From assembly GCF_024970185.1 (NCBI RefSeq), contig NZ_CP103965.1, positions 616,001-680,000 of the forward strand: 64,000 nucleotides of DNA, given 5' to 3'. Origin of the DNA: Pseudomonas sp. N3-W. Its GTDB lineage: Bacteria; Pseudomonadota; Gammaproteobacteria; Pseudomonadales; Pseudomonadaceae. This document shows, piece by piece, positions 40,147 through 49,424 of the stretch (its first letter is position 1; each line of letters begins with the position of its first letter). A program made the position numbers and the translations under genes. Under the pieces are notes generated by a model. The model saw only the letters and a list, made by a program, of their open reading frames with translations, made no database searches and was not told the origin of the DNA.

Positions 40147-41637
40147 ATGGTTGCCGCATTGCTTGATCGTCTTGGTGTGAACCCGGCCCTGTACCAGAAC
40201 GGCAAAGTGCCCGTGCATTCGCCCATCGACGGCAGCCGTATCGCCGCCGTGAACTGGGAAGGCGCCGCCGAAGTCGAGCAACACATCAGTCGTGCAGATC
40301 ATGCGTTCGAACTGTGGCGCAAGGTCCCGGCGCCGCGCCGTGGCGAATTGGTGCGTCAGTTGGGCGACATTCTGCGTGAATACAAAGCCGACCTCGGCGA
40401 ACTGGTGTCCTGGGAGGCCGGCAAGATCACCCAGGAAGGGCTGGGAGAAGTGCAGGAGATGATCGACATCTGCGATTTCGCCGTCGGTCTGTCCCGTCAG
40501 CTCTACGGTTTGACCATTGCCTCCGAACGCCCTGGCCACCACATGCGCGAAACCTGGCATCCGCTGGGTGTTGTCGGCGTGATCAGTGCGTTCAACTTTC
40601 CGGTCGCGGTCTGGGCCTGGAACGCCACGCTGGCGCTGGTCTGCGGCAACCCGGTGATCTGGAAGCCATCGGAGAAAACCCCGCTGACCGCCCTGGCCTG
40701 CCAGGCCCTGTTTGATCGCGTGCTGAAGAATTTCAGCGACGCGCCGCCGCATCTGAGCCAAGTGGTGATCGGCGGCCGCGATGCCGGCGAAGCGCTGGTG
40801 GATGACCCGCGTGTGGCGCTGGTCAGTGCCACCGGCAGCACCCGCATGGGCCGCGAAGTGGCACCGAAAATTGCCGCGCGTTTCGCCCGCAGCATTCTGG
40901 AGCTGGGCGGCAACAACGCGATGATCCTCGGCCCAAGCGCAGACCTGGACATGGCGGTGCGCGCCATCCTGTTCAGCGCCGTCGGCACCGCCGGTCAGCG
41001 TTGCACGACCCTGCGTCGTCTGATCGCCCACGAATCGGTCAAAGAAGAAATCGTCACCCGCCTCAAAGCCGCCTATTCCAAAGTGCGCATCGGCCATCCG
41101 CTGGAAGGCAATCTGGTTGGTCCGCTGATCGACAGGCACAGTTTTGAAAACATGCAGGATGCGCTGGAGCAGGCCCTGAGCGAGGGCGGCCGGGTGTTTG
41201 GCGGCAAGCGTCAACTCGAAGACAAATTCCCCAACGCCTACTACGTTTCCCCGGCCATCGTGGAAATGCCGGAACAGAGCGATGTGGTGTGCAGCGAAAC
41301 GTTCGCGCCGATCCTGTACGTGGTCGGTTACAGCGACTTCACTGAGGCCCTGCGTCTGAACAACGCCGTGCCGCAGGGCCTGTCGTCGTGCATCTTTACC
41401 ACCGATGTGCGTGAAGCCGAACAGTTCATGTCGGCGGTGGGCAGCGATTGTGGCATCGCCAACGTCAACATCGGCCCGAGCGGCGCGGAAATTGGCGGGG
41501 CGTTCGGCGGCGAGAAAGAGACCGGTGGTGGCCGTGAGTCGGGCTCTGACGCGTGGCGCGGGTACATGCGCCGTCAGACCAACACCGTGAACTACTCGCT
41601 GGAGTTGCCGTTGGCGCAGGGCATCACGTTCGACTGA
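40147..41637 (+). CDS. amaB: L-piperidine-6-carboxylate / aminoadipate-semialdehyde dehydrogenase
   Basis: 496 residues, aldehyde dehydrogenase superfamily. NAD-binding GSTRMG region, active-site Glu in LELGGNN and catalytic Cys286 in GTAGQRCTTL. The MVAALLDRLGVNPALY start and NIGPSGAEIGGAFGGEKETGGGRESGSD segment are typical of the AmaB/antiquitin-type subfamily (ALDH7), which oxidises 2-aminoadipate 6-semialdehyde to 2-aminoadipate in the D-lysine/pipecolate route. The ribosome site GAGGAG lies 6 bases upstream. The next gene is amaA. Confidence 0.9.
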   Translation: MVAALLDRLGVNPALYQNGKVPVHSPIDGSRIAAVNWEGAAEVEQHISRADHAFELWRKVPAPRRGELVRQLGDILREYKADLGELVSWEAGKITQEGLGEVQEMIDICDFAVGLSRQLYGLTIASERPGHHMRETWHPLGVVGVISAFNFPVAVWAWNATLALVCGNPVIWKPSEKTPLTALACQALFDRVLKNFSDAPPHLSQVVIGGRDAGEALVDDPRVALVSATGSTRMGREVAPKIAARFARSILELGGNNAMILGPSADLDMAVRAILFSAVGTAGQRCTTLRRLIAHESVKEEIVTRLKAAYSKVRIGHPLEGNLVGPLIDRHSFENMQDALEQALSEGGRVFGGKRQLEDKFPNAYYVSPAIVEMPEQSDVVCSETFAPILYVVGYSDFTEALRLNNAVPQGLSSCIFTTDVREAEQFMSAVGSDCGIANVNIGPSGAEIGGAFGGEKETGGGRESGSDAWRGYMRRQTNTVNYSLELPLAQGITFD

Positions 41638-41661
41638 ATCTCAATCAGGCAGTGATCCCCC

Positions 41662-41689
41662 TGTGGGAGCGAGCAGGCTCGCTCCCACA
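41662..41689. repeat. compact palindrome of REP family A
   Basis: TGTGGGAGCGAG-CAGG-CTCGCTCCCACA, a perfect 12-bp palindrome arm in the amaB-amaA gap. It is a collapsed REP pair and could form a stable hairpin between the two coding regions. Confidence 0.8.
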
Positions 41690-41733
41690 TTAAATGGTGT
41701 GTGTTGGTTGGGTTTCATTTACGGAGTCTGGCA

Positions 41734-43017
41734 ATGCCGTTACGCGAAGAGTGTCTGTGGGAAAAACTGACGCCGCAAAGGCCTGACAACGCGGCGCTCA
41801 AAGGCGAGGTGACGGTGGACGTGTGCGTCATCGGCGCCGGCTTTACCGGTTTGTCGGCGGCGGTGCATTTGCTGGAAGCGGGCAAAAGTGTCTGCGTGCT
41901 GGAAGCCCATCGTGCCGGACATGGTGGCTCCGGGCGCAACGTCGGTCTGGTCAACGCCGGGATGTGGATCCCGCCCGACGAAGTCGAAGCCGGCTTCGGC
42001 GAAGCGGTCGGCAGCCAGCTCAACCGCATGCTGGGTGCGGCACCGTCGCTGGTGTTCAGCCTTGTGGATAAACACAACATCGATTGCCAGTTGCGCCGCG
42101 AAGGCACACTGCACATGGCGCACAATGCCCGTGGCGAAGCGGACTTGCGCAGTCGTGAGGCACAATGGAAGCGTCGCGGGGCACCGGTCGAGCTGTTGAC
42201 CGGGCAAGCCTGCGAACAAGCCACCGGCACCAAAAAGATTGCCGCGGCGCTGCTCGATCGCCGTGCTGGCACACTCAATCCCATGGCCTACACCACCGGG
42301 CTGGCCAAAGCGGCTATCGGCCTTGGCGGCCAGCTGTTCGATCATTCTCCCGTTACCCGCCTTGAGCGTCAGGGCCAGCGCTGGTCAGTGCAGACCGCTC
42401 AAGGCTCGGTGCTGGCCGAGCAAGTGGTGATCGCCTCCAACGCCTATACCGAAGGCGACTGGACCGAGCTGAGGCGCAATTTCTTCCCCGGTCATTACTA
42501 TCAGGTGGCTTCAGCGCCACTGACCGAAGAAGCGGCGCAACAGATTCTGCCGGGGGGGCAGGGTTCGTGGGACACCCGGCAGGTACTCAGCAGCATCCGC
42601 CGCGACAAGGACGGTCGCTTGTTGCTCGGTAGCCTGGGTAATGGCAATCAGAAACCGGCCTGGTTCCTCAAAGCCTGGGCGGACCGGGTGCAGCAGCACT
42701 ACTTTCCTTTCCTCAAGCCGGTGGAGTGGGAGTGCACCTGGACCGGCTGCATCGCCTTTACCCCCGATCATCTGATGCGCCTGTTCGAGCCCGCGCCCGG
42801 TTTGGTGGCAGTCACCGGTTACAACGGCCGGGGCGTGACGACCGGTACGGTGGTCGGCAAGGCCTTCGCCGATTACCTGTGTAACGGAAATCCTCAAGCC
42901 CTGCCAATTCCCTTCGCACCCATGCAGCCCCTGGTGGCTCCGGGGCTGCGCAGCTCTCTATATGAGGCGGGTTTCTCGCTGTATCACGCAGGCCAGTGCC
43001 TGCGGATCGTCATCTGA
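41734..43017 (+). CDS. amaA: L-pipecolate oxidase (FAD-dependent, DAO family)
   Basis: 427 residues from ATG 41734 (MPLREECLWEKL); the in-frame ATG at 41701 lies next to the REP. FAD-binding VCVIGAGFTGLSAAVHLLEAG near residue 30, DadA-type fold, with SGRNVGLVNAGMW. In P. putida AmaA oxidises L-pipecolate to piperideine-6-carboxylate, the substrate of AmaB, so the two genes catalyse successive steps. Function is by recognised family and context. Confidence 0.87.
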   Translation: MPLREECLWEKLTPQRPDNAALKGEVTVDVCVIGAGFTGLSAAVHLLEAGKSVCVLEAHRAGHGGSGRNVGLVNAGMWIPPDEVEAGFGEAVGSQLNRMLGAAPSLVFSLVDKHNIDCQLRREGTLHMAHNARGEADLRSREAQWKRRGAPVELLTGQACEQATGTKKIAAALLDRRAGTLNPMAYTTGLAKAAIGLGGQLFDHSPVTRLERQGQRWSVQTAQGSVLAEQVVIASNAYTEGDWTELRRNFFPGHYYQVASAPLTEEAAQQILPGGQGSWDTRQVLSSIRRDKDGRLLLGSLGNGNQKPAWFLKAWADRVQQHYFPFLKPVEWECTWTGCIAFTPDHLMRLFEPAPGLVAVTGYNGRGVTTGTVVGKAFADYLCNGNPQALPIPFAPMQPLVAPGLRSSLYEAGFSLYHAGQCLRIVI

Positions 43018-43063
43018 GTGTTGAATTTTGTTGCCGAAAGCGGCGCTTTCTCGCGTAACGACT

Positions 43064-43137
43064 AGCCTGTAATGGTGCGGGTTGTAGCAGTCCCGCACCA
43101 GCAGTGTGCACTTCGGTGACGCACGCTGTTACAGGCT
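43064..43137. other. three-way-junction inverted repeat of 74 bases
   Basis: A 9-bp outer stem (AGCCTGTAA / TTACAGGCT) encloses two hairpins directly: a perfect 9-bp stem TGGTGCGGG / CCCGCACCA with a 10-base loop, and an 8-bp stem CAGTGTGC / GCACGCTG (one wobble) whose loop contains CAC-TTCG-GTG. Only one base is unpaired between the helices. Located after amaA and about 170 bases upstream of the sigma-54 site of the liv operon. No T tract. Nature unknown: structured RNA, 3'-end protector or protein-binding DNA. Confidence 0.7.
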
Positions 43138-43236
43138 GGTTGCACGTCGTTTGATGCCGCGGTTGCAATGATGGCGCGTGTGGGTTGCGCCTTTTGAAAT
43201 AAATGGTTTCACCTTCCGCGGTTTAGACGGTTGCAC
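43138..43236 (+). promoter_or_regulatory. five direct repeats (GGTTGCAC-like) spaced 22-24 bases
   Basis: GGTTGCAC at 43138, GGTTGCAA at 43161, GGTTGCGC at 43183, GGTTTCAC at 43205 and GGTTGCAC at 43229; steps 23, 22, 22 and 24 bases, about two helical turns. They lie 73-171 bases upstream of the sigma-54 site, the position where enhancer-binding regulators usually bind. No known regulator is recognised from the motif. Confidence 0.55.
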
Positions 43237-43308
43237 GCCCAATGAAAATGGGATCGAAACAGTCGAAATAACAAGAAACAAGCGACTTTTTGCAGAATAA
43301 AAAACCGA

Positions 43309-43324
43309 TGGCACGGCCCTTGCT
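43309..43324 (+). promoter_or_regulatory. sigma-54 (RpoN) promoter of the liv operon
   Basis: TGGCACG-GCCC-TTGCT is a full match to TGGCACG-N4-TTGCW with correct spacing, 58 bases before the binding-protein ATG. Predicted start near 43335. It implies nitrogen-linked or other activator-dependent expression. Together with the repeats and junction it accounts for most of the 364-base amaA-livK spacer. Confidence 0.75.
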
Positions 43325-43381
43325 CTGAGCATTCAGTGAAGTCGCAGTGCCAACTAAAAAAAAACCTTGGAGCACCACCTC

Positions 43382-44515
43382 ATGTCCCAGACGTTTTACA
43401 AGAAAGGCTTTCTGGCCCTCGCAGTGGCTGCTGCGTTGGGTGTTTCTGCGTTTGCACAGGCCGATGTGAAAATCGGTGTGGCTGGACCCATGACAGGCGC
43501 CAACGCGGCATTTGGCGAACAGTACATGAAGGGTGCACAAGCGGCGGCCGATGCGGTCAACGCGGCAGGCGGCGTCAACGGCGAGAAAATCGTCCTGGTC
43601 AAAGGTGATGACGCCTGCGAACCGAAGCAGGCAGTGACGGTCGCCAAGGACCTCAGCAATCAGAAAGTGGCCGGTGTGGTCGGTCACTTCTGCTCCTCGT
43701 CGACCATCCCTGCCTCCGAGATCTACGACGAAGCGGGCATCATTGCGATCACTCCAGGTTCCACCAACCCACAAGTGACCGAGCGCGGCCTGAGCGCCAT
43801 GTTCCGTATGTGCGGGCGTGACGACCAGCAAGGCATCGTGGCCGGCGACTACATCGTCGACGTGCTCAAGGGCAAGAAAGTCGCGGTTATCCACGACAAG
43901 GACACCTATGGCCAAGGCCTGGCGGATGCGACCAGGGCTCAGCTGGAAAAACGCGGTGTGAAGCCGGTGATCTATGAAGGCCTGACCCGTGGCGAGAAAG
44001 ACTTCAGCGCCCTGGTCACCAAGATCCGCGCCGCGGGCGCCGATGTCGTCTACTTCGGCGGCCTGCACCCGGAAGCCGGTCCACTGGTCAAGCAATTGCG
44101 TACCGAAGGCCTGAAAGACGTGAAATTCATGTCCGACGACGGCATCGTGACCGACGAACTGGTGACCACCGCAGGCGGCCCGCAATACGTCGACGGCGTG
44201 CTGATGACCTTCGGCGCCGACCCGCGTCTGCTGCCGGACAGCAAGGCCGTCGTGGATACGTTCCGCAAGACCGGTTACGAGCCTGAAGGCTACACCCTGT
44301 ACGCCTACGCTTCGATCCAGGCCCTGGCCGCCGGGTTCAATGGTGCCAAGTCCAACAAGGGTGAAGACGCGGCCAAGTGGCTGAAAGCCAACCCGGTCAA
44401 AACCGTGATGGGCGAGAAGACCTGGGACGCCAAGGGCGACCTGAAAGTCTCCGACTACGTGGTGTACCAGTGGGATGCCAACGGCAAATACCACCAGTTG
44501 GAAAAACAGAAGTGA
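43382..44515 (+). CDS. livK: branched-chain amino acid ABC transporter, periplasmic binding protein (LivK/BraC type)
   Basis: 377 residues from ATG 43382, with TTGGAGC upstream. Signal peptide about 1-26 (cleavage FAQA-DVKIG). The mature protein has the type I periplasmic fold with VGHFCSSSTIPAS and GSTNPQVTERG, matching LivK/BraC binding proteins for Leu/Ile/Val or related amino acids. First gene of an operon for a full ABC importer; about 280 bases with a REP pair separate it from livH, which may lower downstream expression. Substrate range is inferred. Confidence 0.92.
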   Translation: MSQTFYKKGFLALAVAAALGVSAFAQADVKIGVAGPMTGANAAFGEQYMKGAQAAADAVNAAGGVNGEKIVLVKGDDACEPKQAVTVAKDLSNQKVAGVVGHFCSSSTIPASEIYDEAGIIAITPGSTNPQVTERGLSAMFRMCGRDDQQGIVAGDYIVDVLKGKKVAVIHDKDTYGQGLADATRAQLEKRGVKPVIYEGLTRGEKDFSALVTKIRAAGADVVYFGGLHPEAGPLVKQLRTEGLKDVKFMSDDGIVTDELVTTAGGPQYVDGVLMTFGADPRLLPDSKAVVDTFRKTGYEPEGYTLYAYASIQALAAGFNGAKSNKGEDAAKWLKANPVKTVMGEKTWDAKGDLKVSDYVVYQWDANGKYHQLEKQK

Positions 44516-44541
44516 TGTGAGCGTTTGACCTGAACTGACCT

Positions 44542-44644
44542 TGTGGCGAGGGAGCTTGCTCCCGCTGGACTGCGCAACAGTCCTGGTTTTTCGAGAAGAG
44601 CGGGGCCGCTTCGCCTCCCAGCGGGAGCAAGCTGCCTCGCCACA
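44542..44644. repeat. REP pair, family B, inside the liv operon
   Basis: Inverted arms at 44542-44565 and 44620-44644 (one substitution in the second, GCTGCCTCG). It lies between livK and livH, where a hairpin can protect livK mRNA and make the binding protein more abundant than the membrane parts. Confidence 0.85.
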
Positions 44645-44795
44645 ATGGATTGTGCTCACTCTTGATGGTTTGGCACCAGCCAGAAGGCCCGTCTGTTTTT
44701 CTCTACGAGTCGCACATTTTCAGGTGGCGCGGGGTCTGGAACCCGCTGTCGCGTCACCTGGACCTGTGCAGGCTCTTACTGTGTGAGATTGCGTT

Positions 44796-45710
<915 letters not shown>

Positions 45711-45713
45711 GCG

Positions 45714-47015
45714 ATGTCTTCAACCACTAAAAAAACCATTGATGTCAAAAGAAGCCTGGTTGACGCGATTCTTGCCGGCCTTATTGCCCTGATAGTGTTC
45801 GGCCCGATTGTCGGCATTGTGCTCGACGGCTACAGCTTCAACGTGCAACCGGTGCGAGTGGCGTGGATTGTCGCCATCGTCATGGTCGGGCGCTTTGTCC
45901 TGAGCCTGTTCCTGCAAACCCCCAGGGGCCGGCAGATTCTCGAAGGCTTCGAGACCACCGGCTCCGGTGTGCATGTACTGCCGCCTGATTACAAATCCCG
46001 GTTGCGCTGGATCATCCCGCTGATGATCGCCATTGCAGTGATCTTCCCGTTCTTCTCCAACTCCTACCTGCTGGGTGTGGTCATTCTCGGGCTGATTTAC
46101 GTGTTGCTCGGCCTGGGCCTGAACATCGTGGTCGGCCTGGCGGGTCTGCTCGACCTCGGCTACGTGGCGTTCTACGCCATCGGTGCCTACGGGCTGGCGC
46201 TGGGTTATCAATACCTCGGGCTCGGTTTCTGGACCGTGTTGCCCCTGGCGGCGATCACGGCGGCATTGGCCGGTTGCATCCTCGGTTTCCCGGTGTTGCG
46301 TCTGCACGGCGACTATCTGGCGATCGTCACCCTGGGGTTTGGTGAAATCATTCGCCTGATCCTCAACAACTGGCTGTCCCTGACCGGTGGCCCGAATGGC
46401 ATGGCGGCACCGCTGCCGACGTTCTTCGGCCTGGAGTTCGGCAAACGGGCGAAGGATGGCGGGATACCGTTCCACGAGTTCTTCGGCATCGCCTACAACC
46501 CGGACGTGAAGTACTACTTCATCTACGCGATTTTGTTCCTGGTGGTGCTGGCCGTGCTGTACATCAAGCATCGCCTGACCCGCATGCCGGTCGGTCGCGC
46601 CTGGGAAGCACTGCGCGAAGACGAAATCGCCTGCCGTGCCATGGGTCTGAACCACGTGTTGGTGAAACTTTCGGCGTTCACCCTTGGTGCTTCGACAGCC
46701 GGTCTGGCCGGCGTGTTTTTCGCCACCTACCAAGGCTTCGTCAACCCGACGTCGTTCACCTTCTTCGAATCGGCGCTGATCCTGGCCATCGTCGTCCTCG
46801 GCGGCATGGGCTCGACCATCGGTGTGGTGATTGCAGCCTTCGTGCTGACCGTCGCCCCGGAACTGCTGCGCAGTTTCGCCGAGTACCGGGTGCTGCTGTT
46901 CGGCATCCTGATGGTGTTGATGATGATCTGGCGACCACGCGGCCTGATTCGCATCAGCCGTACCGGTGTCACGCCACGTAAAGGTGCCATTGCGTATGAG
47001 GGGAAAGCGTCATGA
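45714..47015 (+). CDS. livM: branched-chain amino acid ABC transporter permease LivM (BraE type)
   Basis: 433 residues, starts 4 bases after livH stop. N-terminal extension of about 100 residues with two helices (LivM_N-like), then the permease core with YVLLGLGLNIVVGLAGLLDLGY and GGMGSTIGVVIAA. The stop overlaps livG by 4 bases. Confidence 0.93.
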   Translation: MSSTTKKTIDVKRSLVDAILAGLIALIVFGPIVGIVLDGYSFNVQPVRVAWIVAIVMVGRFVLSLFLQTPRGRQILEGFETTGSGVHVLPPDYKSRLRWIIPLMIAIAVIFPFFSNSYLLGVVILGLIYVLLGLGLNIVVGLAGLLDLGYVAFYAIGAYGLALGYQYLGLGFWTVLPLAAITAALAGCILGFPVLRLHGDYLAIVTLGFGEIIRLILNNWLSLTGGPNGMAAPLPTFFGLEFGKRAKDGGIPFHEFFGIAYNPDVKYYFIYAILFLVVLAVLYIKHRLTRMPVGRAWEALREDEIACRAMGLNHVLVKLSAFTLGASTAGLAGVFFATYQGFVNPTSFTFFESALILAIVVLGGMGSTIGVVIAAFVLTVAPELLRSFAEYRVLLFGILMVLMMIWRPRGLIRISRTGVTPRKGAIAYEGKAS

Positions 47016-47884
47016 GTGAAGTCGTACTCTCCGTAGAAAAGCTGATGATGCACTTCGGTGGTATCAAGGCCCTGAGCGATGTCAGCCTGCAGGTCAAACG
47101 CAACTCGATCTTCGCCCTGATCGGCCCCAACGGCGCAGGCAAGACCACCGTGTTCAACTGCTTGACCGGTTTCTACAAAGCCTCGGGCGGCAAGATCGAA
47201 CTCAACACCCGTGGCGAGAAAACCAACGTCATCAAGCTGCTGGGCGAATCGTTCCACGCCACGGATTTTGTTTCGCCGAGGTCGTTCGCCAGCCGTCTGT
47301 ATTACAAGATGTTCGGCGGCACCCATCTGGTGAACCGCGCCGGTCTGGCGCGTACGTTCCAGAACATTCGCCTGTTCAAGGAAATGTCGGTGCTGGAAAA
47401 CCTGCTGGTGGCCCAGCACATGTGGGTCAACCGCAACATGCTGGCCGGCATCCTCAACACCAAGGGCTATCGCAAGGCCGAAAGTGATGCGCTCGATTGC
47501 GCCTTCTACTGGCTGGAAGTGGTCGACCTGGTGGACTGCGCCAACCGTCTGGCCGGCGAACTGTCCTATGGGCAGCAACGCCGTCTGGAAATCGCCAGGG
47601 CCATGTGCACCCGGCCGCAGATCATCTGCCTCGACGAACCGGCCGCTGGCCTCAACCCTCAGGAAACCGAAGCGCTGAGCGCGATGATCCGGCTGCTGCG
47701 CGACGAGCATGATCTGACCGTGGTGCTGATCGAACACGACATGGGCATGGTCATGAGCATTTCCGATCACATCGTGGTACTGGACCACGGCAACGTCATC
47801 GCCGAGGGCGGTCCGGAAGCGATTCGCAACGACCCGAAAGTGATTGCCGCCTACCTGGGCGCCGACGAAGAGGAGCTGGTATGA
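47012..47884 (+). CDS. livG: branched-chain amino acid ABC transporter ATPase LivG (BraF type)
   Basis: 290 residues. Walker A GPNGAGKTT, signature LSYGQQRRLEIARAM, Walker B IICLDEPAAGLNP, and His-loop IEHDM. An insertion between Walker A and the signature (the KTNVIKLLGESFHATDF region) is longer than in the minimal family. Works as a heterodimer with LivF. Overlaps both neighbours by 4 bases. Confidence 0.93.
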   Translation: MSEVVLSVEKLMMHFGGIKALSDVSLQVKRNSIFALIGPNGAGKTTVFNCLTGFYKASGGKIELNTRGEKTNVIKLLGESFHATDFVSPRSFASRLYYKMFGGTHLVNRAGLARTFQNIRLFKEMSVLENLLVAQHMWVNRNMLAGILNTKGYRKAESDALDCAFYWLEVVDLVDCANRLAGELSYGQQRRLEIARAMCTRPQIICLDEPAAGLNPQETEALSAMIRLLRDEHDLTVVLIEHDMGMVMSISDHIVVLDHGNVIAEGGPEAIRNDPKVIAAYLGADEEELV

Positions 47885-48597
47885 CTCAACCGATCCTCGA
47901 ATTGAAAGAGCTGGACGTGTTCTACGGACCGATCCAGGCGCTGAAGAAAGTCTCGCTGCACATCGAAGAAGGCGAAACCGTCAGCCTGATCGGCTCCAAC
48001 GGGGCCGGCAAGTCGACGCTGTTGATGTCAATTTTCGGCCAGCCTCGGGCGGCCAGTGGGCAGATCATCTATCGCGGCGTGGACATCACCGAGAAGTCAT
48101 CGCACTACATCGCCTCCAACGGCATCGCCCAGTCGCCGGAAGGCCGCCGCGTGTTCCCGGACATGACGGTCGAGGAAAACCTGCTGATGGGCACCATCCC
48201 CATCGGCGACAAGTACGCCACCGAAGACATGCAGCGCATGTTCGAGCTGTTTCCACGCCTCAAGGAGCGTCGTACCCAGCGGGCCATGACCATGTCCGGT
48301 GGTGAGCAGCAGATGCTCGCCATCGCCCGTGCGCTCATGAGCCGGCCCAAGCTGTTGTTGCTTGACGAACCGAGCCTGGGGCTGGCACCGATTGTGGTGA
48401 AACAGATCTTCGCCACCCTGCGCGAACTGGCGGCCACCGGCATGACCATCTTCCTGGTGGAGCAGAACGCCAACCACGCGCTGAAGCTGTCGGACCGGGC
48501 CTATGTGATGGTCAACGGCGAGATCCGCCTCACCGGCACCGGCAAGGAGCTGCTGGTGAACGAGGAGGTGCGCAACGCTTATCTGGGCGGGCACTGA
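47881..48597 (+). CDS. livF: branched-chain amino acid ABC transporter ATPase LivF (BraG type)
   Basis: 238 residues. Walker A GSNGAGKST, signature MSGGEQQMLAIARAL, Walker B LLLLDEPSLGLAP, H-loop VEQNANHAL. It closes the transporter operon and is followed by a strong terminator 19 bases after the stop. Confidence 0.94.
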   Translation: MTQPILELKELDVFYGPIQALKKVSLHIEEGETVSLIGSNGAGKSTLLMSIFGQPRAASGQIIYRGVDITEKSSHYIASNGIAQSPEGRRVFPDMTVEENLLMGTIPIGDKYATEDMQRMFELFPRLKERRTQRAMTMSGGEQQMLAIARALMSRPKLLLLDEPSLGLAPIVVKQIFATLRELAATGMTIFLVEQNANHALKLSDRAYVMVNGEIRLTGTGKELLVNEEVRNAYLGGH

Positions 48598-48616
48598 CGC
48601 TCGTTGAAATACCCAC

Positions 48617-48648
48617 AGCCCCGGCGCGCAATCGCCGGGGCTTTTTTA
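48617..48648 (+). terminator. intrinsic terminator of the liv operon
   Basis: AGCCCCGGCG and CGCCGGGGCT stem with a short loop, followed by TTTTTTAT. Confidence 0.9.
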
Positions 48649-48690
48649 TATCCCCCCAAACACCGCACGTCCAATGTGGGAGCCAGCTTT

Positions 48691-48715
48691 TGTGGCGAGG
48701 GAGCTTGCTCCCGCT
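48691..48715. repeat. single REP, family B
   Basis: TGTGGCGAGGGAGCTTGCTC followed by CCGCT, without an inverted partner nearby. A partial GTGGGAGC sequence at 48675 may be a remnant. Confidence 0.8.
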
Positions 48716-48763
48716 TGAGGGCGCAGTCCTCACAAAACCGGTATTGGATTGATCACGGTCAAT

Positions 48764-49251
48764 TGTGGAAAACAATTCTCACAAGCTCTCAAAGCGCGAC
48801 ATAAAGCCGCTGCAAATAGTTGTTTTGTCACACTTTTGACTTGTCCCCGTTTGCTGTGGAGCTGGCTGTGAATAACGTGGGAGTAGCTGGCGCAGAGCCT
48901 TTGAAACCGTGATGTGCAGCGCTGTGGTTGTTTTTTGATCAGCAGCTTTTCCTCGACCCAAACCCGTCGTTGTCAACCTTTTTGTTATGACCGAAAACCA
49001 TCAAAAAACACGTGCGCGAGCCTGTGGATAAGTCTGTGACTAAACTCTGGAAAGACTGCGCTGAGGGCCGTGGTTACTGGCTTGGCGCCATCGTCGCTTT
49101 GACCGGTCAGTCGTGCAATTTGCACTGGGCTACACCGCAGGTTGTCGAGGGTCAAGCAAAAAACTTTCTCAATCCTGCGCGAAGCCCTGTGGGTAAAGGG
49201 TTTACGGATTTTGTACTTGCCCCCAAAGACTGTGGACCGGCCTGTGGATAA
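48764..49251 (+). other. cluster of DnaA boxes in a gene-free interval
   Basis: Perfect TGTGNATAA (TTATNCACA on the other strand) at 48867-48875, 49023-49031 and 49243-49251; one-mismatch versions at 48764-48772, 49035-49043 and 49188-49196. All read in the same direction. The surrounding 48649-49424 carries no gene I can support. Nothing else typical of a replication start (dnaA, dnaN, rpmH, clear AT-rich 13-mers) is seen, so it could be a DnaA titration or reactivation site, or regulatory boxes for the next operon. Confidence 0.55.
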
Positions 49252-49376
49252 CGTGCGCGCACATGGCTGCAAGCCAGGCACGGCAAGGGCTGGCGGCAGG
49301 TGATTGTTTTTTGTACAGCGGACATGAATAAATCTTCATTTTGCTGATTTTACGTTCGGATACTCTGCGCGCATCG

Positions 49377-49393
49377 CCCCACAGCTGGTGGGG
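49377..49393 (+). promoter_or_regulatory. leader hairpin before the second hflK-like gene
   Basis: CCCCAC-AGCTG-GTGGGG followed by TCTTTGT, ending 31 bases before the ATG at 49425. The short T tract could allow weak attenuation; a simple stem is the minimum claim. Confidence 0.35.
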
Positions 49394-49424
49394 TCTTTGT
49401 CATTGGAAGACCTGGAGCAACTGC

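Noticed and set aside
43064..43137. tRNA-like cloverleaf or ordinary rho-independent terminator
   Set aside because: 74 bases is tRNA-sized, but only two inner arms exist and there is no T loop or CCA; no T tract for termination.
48985..49281. 98-residue minus-strand frame and a 79-residue plus-strand frame (49012-49251) in the DnaA-box region
   Set aside because: Neither shows a ribosome site, recognisable domain or typical codon bias; the DnaA boxes fall inside them, which fits non-coding sequence better.
48649..49424. Interpretation as the chromosomal origin oriC
   Set aside because: dnaA, dnaN, gyrB, rpmH and a DNA-unwinding AT-rich cluster are all absent; only the boxes are seen.
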